Below are positions 1 to 9,420 of a DNA stretch of 47,067 nucleotides, piece after piece (the stretch's first letter is position 1; every line of letters starts with the position of its first letter). The stretch is from Prorocentrum cordatum. Taxonomy: Eukaryota; Sar; Dinophyceae; Prorocentrales; Prorocentraceae. Location of the stretch: the NCBI GenBank assembly GCA_963575745.1, contig CAUYUJ010000942.1, positions 60,302 to 107,368 of the forward strand, given 5' to 3'. Below the pieces are notes generated by a model that was not told the origin of the DNA, made no database searches, and saw nothing but the letters and a program-made list of their open reading frames with translations. The position numbers and the translations under genes were made by a program.

Positions 1-138
1 CTCTCGCTCTCTCCCGCTCTCTCTCTCTCTCTCTCGCTCTCTCCCGCTCTCTCTCCCTCTCTCTCTCTCTCTTTCTCTTTCTCTCTTTCTCTCTTTCTCT
101 CTTTCTCTCTTTCTCTCTTTCTCTCTCTCTCTCTCTCT
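1..138. repeat. (CT)n microsatellite, 5' flank of retrotransposon copy 1
   Basis: This is an almost pure CT tract with scattered CG, CCC and TTT interruptions. It runs directly into retrotransposon sequence at about 136-139. It has the same composition as the 3' tails of the two copies downstream, so it may be the tail of another copy lying outside the window or a CT microsatellite used as the insertion target. The sequence alone does not separate these. Confidence 0.95.
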
Positions 139-541
139 ACAGTCACCACAAACGCTACATCCGCATGAACGGAGCGTGCTCTAAGGACTTGGCCAGGACT
201 AACGGTCACCTCCAGGGAAGCTCGTGGTCCCTGGACGACATCAAGCTGCTAGTGTGCGTGTGGACAAAGAGGCAGCATCGATACGTTCCTCGATCACTCA
301 GCACTACCTTTGTTGACGACAGCAACTCCACTACCCACACCGCGTCTGAGCTGCAGAAATCTCTTGACGAAACCGCCAAGTTTGATCGATTCTCAGGTCA
401 ATGCATTCACCCTGGTAAAGTGGCAGGGTGGGCGCTCACCGACGAGCTTCACGCCGCCGTTGCCCAGCTCACACTGGCGGAGCGCCCCCTACGTGTGGTC
501 GATTCCTTCAAGCTCGTCGGGAGTTACATCAACGCAGAGGC

Positions 542-562
542 AGCGCCGGCTCCAGCCGCGCT
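542..562 (+). repeat. Bulged-C hairpin, member A
   Basis: The left arm is AGCGC, then a bulged C and GGCT; the loop is CC; the right arm is AGCC plus GCGCT. All nine pairs are Watson-Crick. The hairpin lies inside the RT thumb and is read as Ala-Pro-Ala-Pro without a stop. The same hairpin is in copy 2 at 14811-14831. Confidence 0.75.
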
Positions 563-1571
563 AAACCTCACGGCCACCGCAGACGCCCGTGTACGGAGGG
601 CGACTATCCGCCTGCCGCGCATTGGCAAGCTCCCATCGCCGATGCTTATCAAGGCGCGGCACGCCCGTTCCCTGGCTGCCAGCGTCTGCACCACGGGCAC
701 CGACATTCAAGCACCATCAGGCCCAGCCAAAACTGCCTACAACCACGCCCTCAAGGCGGCTATCCGCCCCAAAGGGAACAAGTGGGTCGAGTTCTGGACT
801 CTCATGGCCGTGTGCGTGCCGGGACACGCCCTTGAGATCGACGCCATCACGCAGCGTGAAGCATTCCTGTGCCTGCGGCGTCAGGTTAACCGCGACGTCA
901 CACTCTGCGGGCTCGCCAGAGACCTCCAAAACCACGTCCAGACCCTGTTTGGTGGAGGACCCGTCGGGCGACTCGTCCAGTCGCTCCAGCAGCTCCGATG
1001 GACCTGGCCCACATTCGGCATCATGTACGATGACTGGGGCTGCCCGATCAGCTGGCTGAATCTACCCCAAAACGCCTTCCTGCACATGCTGCGGGCCTCA
1101 CAACGCAGGGCATTTCTGCGCAAGATCAAACCACGGCGACACGACCTTGGCTACCTCGCCTCGGTCAGACAGGGCCTTGACCTCTTCGCCAGCACGTGGC
1201 TCGCGCGAACCAAAGGAGCAGCCAAAGGCACTGCCTGGCAGCTGGCGCTCCTCCTGAACTACCTGTCGGGCGGGGACCACACCCAACAGCGACGATCCCG
1301 ATCCAACACGTCGGCAGACCCCAGCCCCATGTGCCGCTACTGCGACGAAGAAGAGGAAACTCAGGAGCACACTGTCCGCGACTGTAAGTGCTGGGCCCGA
1401 GAAAGAGTTCCTCTCACCACCCTCATCAGTGACGACCAGTGGGCCCGTCTTCCGCCGCACACAAGACACTGCGGGCTCTTCGACGAAGACCCAGCCCTCC
1501 TCGACCTGCAGGCCGACCTCGCGAGGGACCCGCTGCCACAGCCCATACCGCGGCCCCCCCCCTGAGGGAGA

Positions 1572-1592
1572 TCCTGCGGCTTCAGCCCAGGA
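1572..1592 (+). repeat. Bulged-C hairpin, member B
   Basis: Left arm TCCTG, bulged C, GGCT; loop TC; right arm AGCC then CAGGA. All nine pairs are Watson-Crick. It lies between the CCHC knuckle and RNase H, about ten bases after the C homopolymer where the frame of this copy breaks. Copy 2 carries it at 15840-15860. Confidence 0.8.
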
Positions 1593-2702
1593 CACCTACA
1601 CCACCTACCTTGACCACGACACTGGTTGGACATGGGTCTACGCTGCCACGGACGGTGCAGTCACCAACCAAGCCATCCCATTGCTAGCACGAGCGGGCTA
1701 CGGCGTCTACTATGGCATCGACCACCGCATGAACTACAGTGCACGCGTTCACGGCCTAACGCAGAACGCCCAGGTTGCGGAGACCCTCGCCATTGTCCAC
1801 CTTACGGCATGTGCCGAACGGCCAGTGCACGTTTTCGTGGACAACCAGGCGGTGGTCGATGGGTTCCAAAGCATCATCGACGGACATCCAGCGCCGCAGG
1901 GCACGCACGCGGAGCTCTGGGAAAAGATCACCGATGTGTTATGGCCAAGCCCAACATGTTTCGCGTCGAAAAAATCGCCAGCCACCTGGGAGACCTGGGC
2001 ATCGACCTTGGGCTCATCGGGCCCATTGCGGAGGAGTTCAACCGTCAGGCCGACGCCCTTGCCACAGCGGCGGCACGCACTCACAACCTTCCTGACGACA
2101 TTGTTGAAGCTGCCAAAACACGACATCGCCAAGCGACCGTGCTTCATGGGGTCGCTGTCGCTATCTACGAGCGCAGACACCGTACTCTGCCGCTCCCACA
2201 CCGCAGGGCTGGGTTTACAGCTGTGGAACTCAGCAAAATGGAACCAAACCCCCTGCTGTCGGACCAGGCACCACCCGCGGCTGGACCATTCATCCCGCAA
2301 GACCCGGATGAGCTCTGGGCCGAGGCCCAACGGGCGATGCTCGATGAACAGGAGGACGACCCGTTCGGCTTTGGCGGGGGATTTGACTTCTTGGACGACG
2401 GCCCAGCCAGCGCCAACCCTGCCCCGTCGGGCAACCTCTCGACGCCCACCGCGACTCCGCCACCGAGAGCGACATCGCACCCACACGATGATGTCGCCCA
2501 CCGTCAAGACGCCGACGAGGACCTGGTTGATCCCCTCGGACTGAGTGGCAGCATAGACGACGCTCCGCCGACACCCCACGCTGCCGACGATGCCGCCCTA
2601 TTGAGACGCCACCCGACTACGCGGCCGACCTCCGAGCCCTCGCACGGCATCATGACTGGTCCTACCGTGCCACCCACTCCGTCCCCCCACCAGCGCCAGC
2701 CC

Positions 2703-2727
2703 GCGGGGGCGGCTCCAGCCCCCCCGC
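2703..2727 (+). repeat. Bulged-C hairpin, member C
   Basis: Left arm GCGGGGG, bulged C, GGCT; loop CC; right arm AGCC then CCCCCGC. This gives an 11-bp stem with one bulge. It lies in the Pro-rich region after RNase H and is read as Ala-Gly-Ala-Ala-Pro-Ala-Pro-Pro. Its copy-2 counterpart is 16972-16996. Confidence 0.8.
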
Positions 2728-2815
2728 AGGGCATCGAGCCAGTCAGGCCGTTCCACCCCGTCCACGCTTCTATTGTTGCTGGGCGTGAGGATGCGGCTCT
2801 TCCGACCTCACGGGG

Positions 2816-2848
2816 CGTGGCCCTAGCGGCTCCAGCCCTGGGGCCGCG
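2816..2848 (+). repeat. Bulged-C hairpin, member D
   Basis: Left arm CGTGGCCCTAG, bulged C, GGCT; loop CC; right arm AGCC then CTGGGGCCGCG. The two positions that are not Watson-Crick are both G-U wobbles if read as RNA on the plus strand. Stem length is 15 bp. It lies in the Pro-rich tail of the polyprotein. Confidence 0.8.
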
Positions 2849-3227
2849 TGTTACCCTCCAGTCGCCTCTCAAGGGTGACAGCCGTCAGCACACGGAGCGC
2901 CGTACTGCGCTAGTCAACCACCTGGCCAGGCGCACCGATGACCTCGTCCCTGCCACGAGGCCCGCGGCCGCTGGCACTGAGCAGCCGCCCCTCACCGACC
3001 GCGAAACCGAGCTGTCCCAGTCTATGGCCGCTCTTCAGCAGAGGTGTGCTGCTCTCGCCGCCGACCTTGCCGCTGCTCAAGCCCGTCAAGGCCCTCTGCT
3101 CCAGCGCCTCCACCGCGCCGGGCGTATCTTCGCCGAGCTGCTTACGCCCTCGCCCGATGGTGCTGCCATCACCCTCCAAGCTATGCTGTCATCGCTCCGC
3201 GGCGCTCCGCCTGGTGCCCCGCGCTAA

Positions 3228-3593
3228 TCTCCTCCTTTCTGCCTGCCCGTGTGTACGCGTGGCCCCGCGTCCACGGTGTCAGGGCGTGGGGGCGGGGGGT
3301 GCCCCGTCCCTGCGCGCCGCTTTGCGGCCGAGCGCCCAACTGGCGGTCTGCCAAGCCGCCTAGCCACGTGTCAGCACGTCGCCTTCCTTGTTGGGGCCTT
3401 CTTCTTCACGCGGTCTGACACGTGAGATCTTCACCGTCTGTCCGCCGTCTGTAGCGTCTGTCGCATTGCGCCGGGGGAGGGGGTTTGTTGCCCGCCCTCG
3501 TACCTTAAGGCTGCACCGCCGCAAATAGTGTTTGGCGAGTTGTCGCACCGCAGTGCGCCTCGCGGACGGACCCTGGTCCGCCTACTTGTCCGA
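3228..3593 (+). other. 3' UTR of copy 1, with terminal stem-loop
   Basis: This is 366 bp without a plausible coding frame, exactly the length of the copy-2 3' UTR. It contains a G/C-rich stretch near 3280-3310. It ends in an inverted repeat, GCGGAC at 3562-3567 and GTCCGC at 3576-3581, only 12 bp before the CT tail. Conservation in both copies suggests a 3' structure that the element's RT could recognise; that role is inferred. Confidence 0.6.
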
Positions 3594-3616
3594 TCTCTCT
3601 CTCTCTCTCTCTCTCC

Positions 3617-3693
<77 letters not shown>
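3594..3693 (+). repeat. (CT)n tail of copy 1 and 5' boundary of copy 2
   Basis: About 100 bp of CT dinucleotide with a few CC interruptions. It follows the conserved 3' UTR end of copy 1, as the shorter CT tract follows copy 2. The first non-CT base at 3694 is taken as the start of copy 2. Confidence 0.92.
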
Positions 3694-3817
3694 ATCGGCC
3701 AAGCGCCACCGCTCCTCCAGCGGGGAGCGTGACGCCACGCCGCACGCAAGGCCACCCTGCGCCCCAGGCCGCAGCTCCTCTGCACCCCCGCACGGCACGG
3801 ACAGAGCCGCTGAACCG
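3694..3817 (+). other. 5' leader of copy 2
   Basis: These 124 GC-rich bases between the CT tract and the ORF1 start would be the 5' UTR and any internal promoter. A short inverted repeat (CCGCT..AGCGG, near 3708-3724) is visible. No promoter motif can be named. Confidence 0.4.
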
Positions 3818-4450
3818 ATGGCCGCCCCAGGATCAGGTGGCCATGACTCCTGGCTTGGCGCGGCGGCGGCAGAAGGTGGGGGCCACACCGAAGGCGACGC
3901 TGCCACAGCCGCCGAAGTACCAGGCGACGTCGACGACGTCGAGATCCTCTCATCAGGTGATGAATACAGCGTGGCCTCCCACGAACTCAACACCTTCGGC
4001 GAGCGCTTCGCATCGGCCTCAAAACCGCCAGATGCTGCCACGACCCGCATACAGCACATGGAACAGCAGCACGAGCTGCTAGCCAACACGGTGGATAACA
4101 TGCAGGTGCAGCTTGCGGGCGTTCTCTCCTCCCAGGCCACACTCACGGAGCACGTTTCAGGGCTGGGACGGGGGCTTGCCACCGTCGTCACCCAGCAACA
4201 GACGGCAACCGCCGACGCCGCTGCACTGCGCGGCGACATCCAGACCCTCCTCGGGCACCTCACGGGAGGCACAATCCACCTGCCACAAGTGGCCACTCTG
4301 GAAACTAAGAAGGAGGAAGCTGCAGCGGCCGCCGAACCCGTGGCTGCCTGCAGTTGGATCGACCAGCCAGGCCAGGTCACCCCAGGGACGGGGCCCCCAG
4401 GGGCCGACAAAGGCAAGGACAAGGATCGGGCCACCCAGGAACCCTATTGA
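3818..4450 (+). CDS. Retrotransposon ORF1, coiled-coil protein (210 aa)
   Basis: The protein is 210 residues and starts at the first ATG after the leader. The first 60 residues are Ala/Gly-rich and acidic (VEILSSGDEYSVASHE). Residues about 75-150 form a heptad-like stretch without proline (HMEQQHELLANTVDNMQVQL onward), a likely coiled coil. The tail is Lys/Glu- and Pro/Gly-rich and ends in a basic-acidic cluster. No RRM or zinc knuckle is visible, unlike many ORF1 proteins. Known ORF1p proteins of non-LTR elements trimerise by coiled coils and coat element RNA; that role is inferred from position and the coiled coil only. It is followed by a 160-bp spacer before ORF2. Confidence 0.65.
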   Translation: MAAPGSGGHDSWLGAAAAEGGGHTEGDAATAAEVPGDVDDVEILSSGDEYSVASHELNTFGERFASASKPPDAATTRIQHMEQQHELLANTVDNMQVQLAGVLSSQATLTEHVSGLGRGLATVVTQQQTATADAAALRGDIQTLLGHLTGGTIHLPQVATLETKKEEAAAAAEPVAACSWIDQPGQVTPGTGPPGADKGKDKDRATQEPY

Positions 4451-4609
4451 AGGTGCCTCAGAGAGCCCGCCTCAGCCCTCCGAGGAAGCGCCTTCAGAGG
4501 CATCTCTCCCCTCTTCGCGTCGTATCTCTTTCTTATCACCTCATGTCTGTTTTGGCAGCAGCACGCGCAAGCTATCTGGTGTAGGGACACCCGTAGTCTT
4601 GCAGGGGGC
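4451..4609 (+). other. Spacer between ORF1 and ORF2 with an imperfect hairpin
   Basis: No gene is seen. At 4453-4505 GTGCCTC and GAGGCATC form an imperfect inverted repeat enclosing CGCCTCAGCC and GCGCCTTCAG. These resemble the bulged-C hairpin core but do not pair cleanly, so they are not counted as members. Confidence 0.35.
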
Positions 4610-4621
4610 GTGATTGTAGCA

Positions 4622-7600
4622 ATGTACATGAGCATCCAGGGGTATTTGAGGACGTGTGCTGACATGCAGCTTTCGGCTCATCGCTCGCGCCGCCCGCCAG
4701 GCCTCGCCATCATGTGGCGCCTTGCCTGCAGCCTGGCCCCCCCCTCGCTAGCTGGAGCACACCCGTCTTCAGGCGGTGCGCCCCAGCATGGAGGAGAGGT
4801 TTTCCTGCGACACGCTGAACGTGGGACGCTCTTCTACCTTTACGATGACAGCATCTACAAATACTATCACTGCGCCATTTTGGACCCGATCGTGAACAGC
4901 ACCGCCGCCGCGGGTCCGTGCGGCAATGGGCCGCTGGGCGCCATCGCGAGCGCCTGGCTTGAGCAGCACCAGGGGCCCTGCCCCACGCGCTGCCCCCCTG
5001 GGACTCCGACGGCTACTACGACGGCTACGGCGAGTACCAGCATGTCTCCTACGAGCACGTCCTCGTCAACTACGACACATGCATCGCAGTCCGCCCTCAG
5101 CTTGTCCTCGACCGTCGTGCAGCACATCCTCGACGGGGCCGCTGACAAGGCCCAGGCACGCAGTGGCGGCTTCAGCCCCGCTGTCGTGCCCCGCTTTAGC
5201 CCCACGGGTCTCACTACTCCTCTGTGCGCCAGGGGCGAACCCGAGGAGGACCCCGCTTTCTGGCACCTGATGATGATCCGAGCACGGCTCATACCGTGTG
5301 CCGCGGCGTGGGCACCAGGTGAGGACCACCAGGACGTGTTCTGGGCATGGCTCGAGGACTGCGTCCCGTACATCCTGGCGACGCTCCATCTGCCACAGTA
5401 CGACCACTTTTTCCAGGAGGATTCCGAGGAGAAAAACGACGCCCTGCGCCAGCGCACCGCGTTCGACATGTGCGAGGACATCTGGCACAGAGCGGGCCCC
5501 GGCAGACAGCGCGCCAACCGCAACCTCACTCGTATCCAGGGCAGCCGCGAGTACCCCACCCGCTACTTTGGCCTCCTTCTGGAATACCAGGGCGCTCGTG
5601 CCCAGCTCGTCGGCCCTGAGGCTTTCACGGCACCATTGCCGCCATACCTCTCACGGGCCCACGCCTTGCTGCCAAGAGGCCTCCCTCCACCCGACCAAGA
5701 CGCCCTGGCGTACCTCGAGGATGCGATCCTGCACCACCCGCCAGACATGCAGCCGCTTGTCGAGGCGGAGCTCGCCGCGGCACCGATGGAACCGCTAAAC
5801 CTACCACCGCCAGCTGGCCCCCTCGCCCAGCACGCCACGAGTGACCAGCCCGCGGCTGACGCCGAACCGCTTCTGCTCCAGCACATCGCGGCCAGCGATA
5901 TCAGCAACATATCCCTAGACTCTTTTCACGCGTCGGACGATAGCCAGGACGACATGGAAACCCAGGATCGCGACGGCACGGCACCGCCAGGTGACGCAGC
6001 CCAGCGTGACCGTGACAGCGAACCCTACATAGGGCGCCCCCTGTCGCACAGCAGTCCGCCCAACAACTCGGCCCAGGCCGACCCCAGCGCACAGCTCAAC
6101 GACGCTGAAGGCGCCACTGCCGCCGACGAGACAAGCCAGCCCACTGCATCGCCAGCTCTAACCAGCTCGCGCAGTGGCGGCTTCAGCCCCGCTGCAGCAT
6201 TAGCTGGATCTGGACGGCTTCAGACCCCAGGCGGCAGAACCACGCCCCGCACCCTTGTCTGCCGTGCTAACGCGACTGACTCCAATTCCAGCGCCGTTGA
6301 CCACTGGCAGGCTGGCATCGACAACGACCCCATCGACGACGCGAGCCCTGACGCCAGCGGCTCCTACGAGGCCCCGCGCAGCGCAGCGGCCTCCCGACGC
6401 TGCGGCTGTCTCATTTGTCTCTTCGTGGCCACGTATGCCATCGTGGTAGCCATGCCGTACAAGGACCAGATCGACGGGTACTTGCCGACACCGAGCCGAG
6501 ACCCCAGCTACCGGCAGCGACGACGACGTGAAGCGGCGGCACCAGGCACATCTGTGTCCACTACGCCCCGACGCACAACGGCATACAACGTCACGCCCGC
6601 CCTGTGGGGTATTCTCAAGTGGACCAGCGCCAAACTCAGAGATATCGTCTCGGGCGGAGCCAGCGCAGTCGGGTCTGGCCTCGGGGGTGTCCTGAAATGG
6701 GCCAGTGGCAAACTCGGAGCTATTGCCGCTGGCGGAGTGGTGTGCGGTCTTCTTCTGGTCGGCGCCAAACTTCTCGCTCAAGGAGCCGTCGGACACGTAG
6801 GAGCCCGCATCTGTGCGCGCGCCCTGGACTCATCCACGGCCCAGTGGTGCCTCCGCTGTTGCCAACCGAGCAGGAGGCCGCGTGACGAGGCCACATACAC
6901 AATGCCGCGCACGCATCCCGACGAACCCGAGAGCCAGCACGTGCACTCACTTCGACACCCGCTGCTACAGGAACACTACGCTGCTGCAGTTGCCGCCGCG
7001 GTCGCCGACGTTACCACCGCCACCACCGCCGCCATTGTCGAAGTCACTGCCGCGGTATCGCGAGCCTCATCTGTCACACCACGATCGACCAGCCCGTCCC
7101 CGCGAGACGGCCCCATAAGTGGTGCGTCTTATGGCAACCCACCGACTCACGAAGACGCCACAGCCCATGCCAGCGACGCCGAGGCAAGGGAAACACGTGA
7201 GCGCACCCTCGACAGCCCGTGGTCCATCTTCCGACATGCAGATGCTCGTGGTTCCTCTTCCGACATGGACACCCAACCACCACGACGGCGAGCACGCTAT
7301 GCATCACCCGCCAGGCCCCAGGCGCCTCCAGGCCCTGGTACGCCCCACCCAGCCCTCAGGCCACCGACGCGCAACTTACGCAACACCATCCAGCGCGACC
7401 CAGCGGTCCCCGTGCCGCCGACGAGCATCCTCACCGCCCTGTACCAAAACGGCTTTGCGCTTGGTAACAGTGGCGTAACTACAGAGGACATCAAAGACGC
7501 CCTGCGGCTCCACGACCATCCTCGATTCACCCATGATCCAACGCTCCAAGCGTTGGCACCGTGGACTGACATCATGCAGAGGCCCCCGGACCGACTTACT

Positions 7601-9420
7601 TGGGTGCTGGAAGACTCGGGCGGGAACTCAGGCGAGACGATCTTCCCCTACCTCACGTGGGACCTCCGTCAACCCACCACTGACACGCCCACGGTCTTCT
7701 GGCACGGGACCCGCGGCGACCTTGCGGCTCGTCTCGCTTTCAACGGAGGTCACCTCCTGCCAGGCCCCCGCCGTGAAGCGAAGGGTCGAACCGCCACAAA
7801 TGTTGGCCGCACGTACTTGAGTGTGCACCCGTCGCTGGCCGCGTGGTACGCAGTGCCGCCTCACCCGCCCTACAGCCTCGAGGACGACACCCTCGCGTGG
7901 GGACCCATCGCGCTCTGGATGTGCGAGGCTACCCAACCGCCGCGCGGTGAGAACTGGCACAACTTCGTGAAAGGGGAGGCCCACGGAGCGCGCCTCATCT
8001 ACCCTCGGGCCCTGAGCCTCCTCATCCGCATGGACTGGTGTGCCCCCACGGAAGCTGCCTCCAGGTGCCGTGCCCTACCACAAGCCTATGGCATGGGCGA
8101 CTGTGCGCACGCCCTTCACATTGCCGGCTACGATCACCCAGACCTCCGCGAGGCGGCTGAAGCCCGCGACCAGGAAGCTAACACCTGGCGCAGGCTGGAC
8201 ATCGCGGCAGCGTGGCCACCGCCACAGGCACTATACTCGCCAGAGGCAGCGCGAGCATGGGCTGAACAGCACTACGACACCGAAGCCGCCACCAGGGCCG
8301 ACCCCAACCAGCCCCGTCCACGCGTCTCGCTGCGCAAGCTCCAGCTGGACCCGCAGCCACTGATCGATCTGGTGTACACTGGCTTACAAGCCGTCCCCGT
8401 GCGGGGGCAGTCCGACGCACGAGAGCCGCGCCCCAGCGGCTCCAGCCCTGGGGCCGCGTCTGGCCCACCGCGCACCTACCAGTCAGGTGCCGCCCTGGGA
8501 CACAGTCCAGACCGCTCATCGACGACATCGGGAGCCGACGACCGCCGTACGCCGTCCCTCATCAGCGCGGCCGTCGCCCTCGCCCGAGGCCATGCTCGCC
8601 CACGGCGATCTGCCTCGCGTTCGTCACGGCAGAGCAGCGGAAACTCCACCTCGGACAACAGCGACATCGAGACGTGGGAGCACATCGAGACGGAGGAGGA
8701 ACCGACCGCCTACCACGTTTTCGCCTTCCACGTCCGCGATGTGCGGGCCCGTGTCAATGCCCCTGGCATCGAGGTCTGGCTTGACCCGGGCGAGCACCAC
8801 GACGGCGCCTACTTACCGTGGGGGACGACCGTCATGGGCCACCGCGTTATCGACACTGCGGTTGCGGGTCGCGACGGCTGGGTCATCCTCCACCACGACC
8901 ATGGCGATACCACTACCAGGCTCTGGGCACCGACCCAAGTCCACGTCAAGGCGGACGACGCTTGGCGCACGGTCATGATCCCAGCGGACCTGGGGCCCCA
9001 GTGGATCGAGCGCCATGCTGACGACGCTCGCCTCCCCGCTGAGGTGGTCCGCACTACAGGCCAGTCCTGGTTCGCCGACGTCTGGCCCTTGTGGGATCGA
9101 CCCCGACCCCACACAGACGACGCAGGCACCGACGAGCAAGCGCTCCCGCCCCTACCAGGACGCTGGACATGCCTACAGTGCCGATTCCAATGCTGTCAGT
9201 ACTGTGCTGCCCGCCGCAACACGCAGCTCGGCACCTCGGGCCAACCAACGTGCCCGGACTGCTCCCTCAGCGGACTACGTGCACCTATGGACTGGTCCAC
9301 GGACTACTCTTGCAACAGCTGGACGTGTGCGTACAGCACCGACAACAGGGACTCCGACACATGCTGCCTCTCCAGCAGGTGCCCCATCCGCCTAGTCCGC
9401 ACAGCCTGTTCGACGTCCGT
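4622..9420 (+). CDS. Retrotransposon ORF2, N-terminal part: membrane segments, ART-like segment, Cys-rich zinc motif
   Basis: This frame runs about 1,600 codons from the ATG at 4622 (a GTG lies at 4610). Residues about 130-165 are Thr/Ser-rich. Two hydrophobic segments lie near residues 596-613 (CLICLFVATYAIVVAMPY) and 698-722 (LGAIAAGGVVCGLLLVGAKL). Between them GILKWTSAKLRDIVSGG and GVLKWASGKLGAIAAGG form an internal repeat. Residues about 1020-1115 resemble an ADP-ribosyltransferase-like segment: VFWHGTRGDL with His1028, then VGRTYLSVHPSLAAWYA with Tyr1065. A catalytic Glu is not evident. Near residue 1515 three CxxC pairs (CLQC, CQYC, CPDC) suggest zinc binding. Coding sense fades near 9380-9420 and continues in another frame. 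The protein is unlike any retrotransposon ORF I know. Its membership of the element is inferred from position and the shared hairpins. Confidence 0.5.
5155..5190 (+). repeat. Bulged-C hairpin, member E
   Basis: Left arm GGCACG + CAGTGG, bulged C, GGCT; loop TC; right arm AGCC then CCGCTG, an extra T/A position, and CGTGCC. There are 16 pairs including one G-U wobble, interrupted by the constant bulge and a one-base bulge on the 3' arm. It is read in ORF2 as Ser-Gly-Gly-Phe-Ser-Pro. Confidence 0.78.
6162..6207 (+). repeat. Bulged-C hairpin, member F, with outer stem
   Basis: The core is GCAGTGG, bulged C, GGCT; loop TC; AGCC then CCGCTGC, with one G-U wobble. Beyond an internal loop, CCAGCT at 6162-6167 pairs with AGCTGG at 6202-6207. 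It is read as Ser-Gly-Gly-Phe-Ser-Pro, as is member E a kilobase upstream, but with different outer arms. Confidence 0.75.
6210..6230 (+). repeat. Degenerate bulged-C hairpin, member G
   Basis: CTGG, then AC, then GGCT; loop TC; AG, an extra A, CC and CCAG. The arms still pair (CTGG with CCAG) but the core has lost one base position. It lies three bases after member F and is read in the third frame (Arg-Leu-Gln). Confidence 0.45.
7318..7338 (+). repeat. Bulged-C hairpin, member H (GCCT core)
   Basis: Left arm CCAGG, bulged C, GCCT; loop CC; right arm AGGC then CCTGG. The core is GCCT/AGGC instead of GGCT/AGCC, a compensatory change on both sides. All nine pairs are Watson-Crick. Confidence 0.75.
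8427..8458 (+). repeat. Bulged-C hairpin, member I
   Basis: Left arm CGCG then CCCCAG, bulged C, GGCT; loop CC; right arm AGCC then CTGGGG and CCGCG, with one extra base on the 3' arm. The right arm is nearly that of member D, but the left arm differs where the pairing requires it. Confidence 0.75.

Larger units (their letters stand above)
139..3227 (+). pseudogene. Truncated RT - CCHC - RNase H polyprotein, copy 1 (two frame breaks)
   Basis: The frame opens inside the RT palm. It keeps motif B (GHLQGSSWS) and the catalytic motif C as FVDD near 310-320, then the thumb and a CCHC knuckle (CRYCDEEEE..H..DCKC) near 1330-1390. RNase H follows with YAATDGA near 1640, AETLAIVH near 1780 and FVDNQAVVDGF near 1835; the final Asp lies in NRQADALA near 2045. 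Two indels relative to copy 2 break the frame: nine C instead of eight at 1554-1562, and a missing C near 1927. They compensate, so the reading frame returns and runs on to the stop at 3225. The last 100 residues are a Leu/Ala-rich coiled coil. It lacks the endonuclease and N-terminal RT, so it cannot be an autonomous gene. The motifs make the family assignment firm. Confidence 0.88.
136..3693 (+). mobile_element. 5'-truncated non-LTR retrotransposon, copy 1
   Basis: From 139 on, this copy matches copy 2 from 14408 on, with only a few substitutions per hundred bases. It keeps the last part of the reverse transcriptase, the CCHC knuckle, RNase H, the C-terminal tail, a 366-bp 3' UTR and a (CT)n tail. 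The 5' junction shares the bases TCT with the CT tract, a short microhomology typical of 5'-truncated products of target-primed reverse transcription. Copy 2 starts directly after its tail, so the copies are head to tail. The CT tract belongs to both the tail of this copy and the target of the next. Confidence 0.88.

Noticed and set aside
4873-4886. GCCATTTTGG, part of the spliced-leader sequence, inside ORF2
   Set aside because: Only ten bases match and the flanks differ from the leader; chance.
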